A stretch of 5,757 bases of DNA from Ruminococcus sp. UBA1828 (GTDB taxonomy: Bacteria > Bacillota > Clostridia > Oscillospirales > Ruminococcaceae): contig DDJI01000003.1 in the NCBI GenBank assembly GCA_002338885.1, forward strand, positions 7,007 to 12,763, in the 5' to 3' direction. Of the stretch, positions 4,948 through 5,757 are shown in pieces; position 1 is the first letter of the stretch; the number at the start of each line of letters is the position of its first letter. The notes beneath the pieces were generated by a model that worked only from the letters and a program-made list of their open reading frames with translations, ran no database searches and had not been told where the DNA came from. The translations under genes and the position numbers were made by a program.

Positions 4948-5757
4948 TCACTCCGCCGGCTCCTCTTCAACGATGTAAGCAAACTGCCACTCGTCAAGTA
5001 CAAACGATCCGCCGAACACGAGGTACAAATCGTGAACGCCTGATACGGTCTTGTCGAGGTCACAAACGTATGTTGCATACTCGCCGTCGGTGGAGAACTG
5101 AACGTTTCCTACAGGATTTCCGTCAACGCTGTCCAGTCTTATCTCGATGATTCCCTCACCTCTTACGGTTGCGGCAAATGAATTTACGCCGTCGCCGAAA
5201 TCGGCCTGGCTGATTTCAACCCAGTCGCCGTCGTCTATGCTTGTGATGTAGGTTCTTTCATCGGACGAATAGTACTGTACGCCCGCTGTTGTTACGGCTG
5301 TCTCCGCCGGAGTAACAGCAAACACGTCAAAGTTCTCAAGCTGCTCAACGCCCTCATCGTTCATCGTCGCAGGGGCAAAGGTGACGGTTTCCTCATCAAC
5401 ATCGCACAGGTTTATGCCTATGCTGCGGTAGCCTTCGGCAACTGTGGAGCCCATATTTTCGAGCAGAGACACGTTCTGATAGAGAATATAGTAGTTGCCC
5501 TTGAACTCCTGAAGATGAGAGTGGTTATTGCTGAAGGGGTATCCCTGAGTGTTGGGGTTGGTGAGGTACTCGCCCTTGTATACCCAGCTGTCGGAATCAA
5601 GCGGGTCGGTGGAGGTCATGTAGCACATAGATCCTCCGGAAGGAGCGGGAAGCTCGGAATCAGACGGCCAAATCAATCTCTGCGAATAGTTGGAGCAGTA
5701 TGTGAGCACCCAGGTGCCGTTGATATAGTTAAGCTCGTTTGCCTCAAAGTGATACGG
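4948..5757 (-). CDS. Glycoside hydrolase family 43 protein with C-terminal CBM6, N-terminus beyond window
   Basis: C-terminal 269 residues of a secreted-type hemicellulase, probably an arabinofuranosidase, xylosidase or related enzyme acting on arabinoxylan. The fragment begins inside the five-bladed GH43 propeller: FEANELNYINGTWVLTYCSN (4-23), where Glu5 sits at the position of the general acid in this subfamily. Next come YMTSTDPL (46-53), WVYKGEYL (58-65), NNHSHLQEFKGNYYILYQN (77-95) and GYRSIGIN (109-116), all typical of GH43. A CBM6 beta-sandwich follows from about 144: GDWVEISQADFGDGVNSF, IEIRLDSVDGNPVGNVQF and the HDLYLVFGG..LDEWQF ending that matches the family. The protein ends in an acidic EEEPAE tail with no dockerin, sorting signal or membrane helix. 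The frame is open to the right edge, so the catalytic Asp residues, signal peptide and promoter are outside the window. It is convergent with rpmB and not part of the scpAB cluster. Confidence 0.93.
   Translation of the reverse strand, partial: PYHFEANELNYINGTWVLTYCSNYSQRLIWPSDSELPAPSGGSMCYMTSTDPLDSDSWVYKGEYLTNPNTQGYPFSNNHSHLQEFKGNYYILYQNVSLLENMGSTVAEGYRSIGINLCDVDEETVTFAPATMNDEGVEQLENFDVFAVTPAETAVTTAGVQYYSSDERTYITSIDDGDWVEISQADFGDGVNSFAATVRGEGIIEIRLDSVDGNPVGNVQFSTDGEYATYVCDLDKTVSGVHDLYLVFGGSFVLDEWQFAYIVEEEPAE

Noticed and set aside
1..5757. CRISPR array, insertion sequence, tRNA or phage remnant
   Set aside because: No regularly spaced direct repeats, no transposase or integrase reading frame, and no tRNA-like cloverleaf were seen.

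Overview
This window looks like a piece of a Clostridia chromosome, most likely a plant-fibre-degrading gut or rumen member of the Ruminococcaceae/Oscillospiraceae type. That placement is an inference. It rests on spore-associated genes (GerW/YtfJ, DUF2953), a Firmicutes-style scpAB locus next to a site-2 protease, strong AGGAG-type ribosome binding sites, a zinc-ribbon L28, and a GH43-CBM6 hemicellulase.

Layout: positions 1-4122 hold a compact leftward cluster. In transcription order it reads: M50 site-2 protease (4122-3433), scpA (3426-2704), scpB (2714-2154), a DUF2953 membrane protein (2085-1270), the GerW family protein ytfJ (1295-876) and a D-alanyl-D-alanine carboxypeptidase (813 to beyond the left edge). 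Gaps are tiny or negative (6 bp, 11-bp overlap, 68 bp, 26-bp overlap, 62 bp) and no terminator is visible between genes, so an operon is likely. Its probable sigma-A promoter (TTGAAT-17 bp-TATCAT) lies at 4224-4252. A divergent sigma-A promoter at 4344-4372 drives rpmB (ribosomal protein L28, 4417-4602, plus strand).

Downstream of rpmB, 4603-4947 has no convincing gene. It holds what looks like a structured RNA on the plus strand: a perfect 10-bp helix, a possible long-range closing stem and several nested hairpins (about 4640-4797), followed by an intrinsic terminator (4815-4850). A second terminator at 4889-4917 faces the other way and ends the last gene, a leftward 5'-truncated GH43 glycoside hydrolase with a C-terminal CBM6 domain (5757-4948).

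Functionally the left cluster combines chromosome organisation (ScpAB, partners of SMC), intramembrane proteolysis, a spore-coat/germination-type factor and peptidoglycan trimming. That mix is conserved around scpAB in Firmicutes and suggests links between chromosome segregation, envelope and sporulation. The GH43 enzyme is a separate unit for extracellular arabinoxylan breakdown. The least explained element is the structured, GC-rich RNA-like region between rpmB and its terminator.
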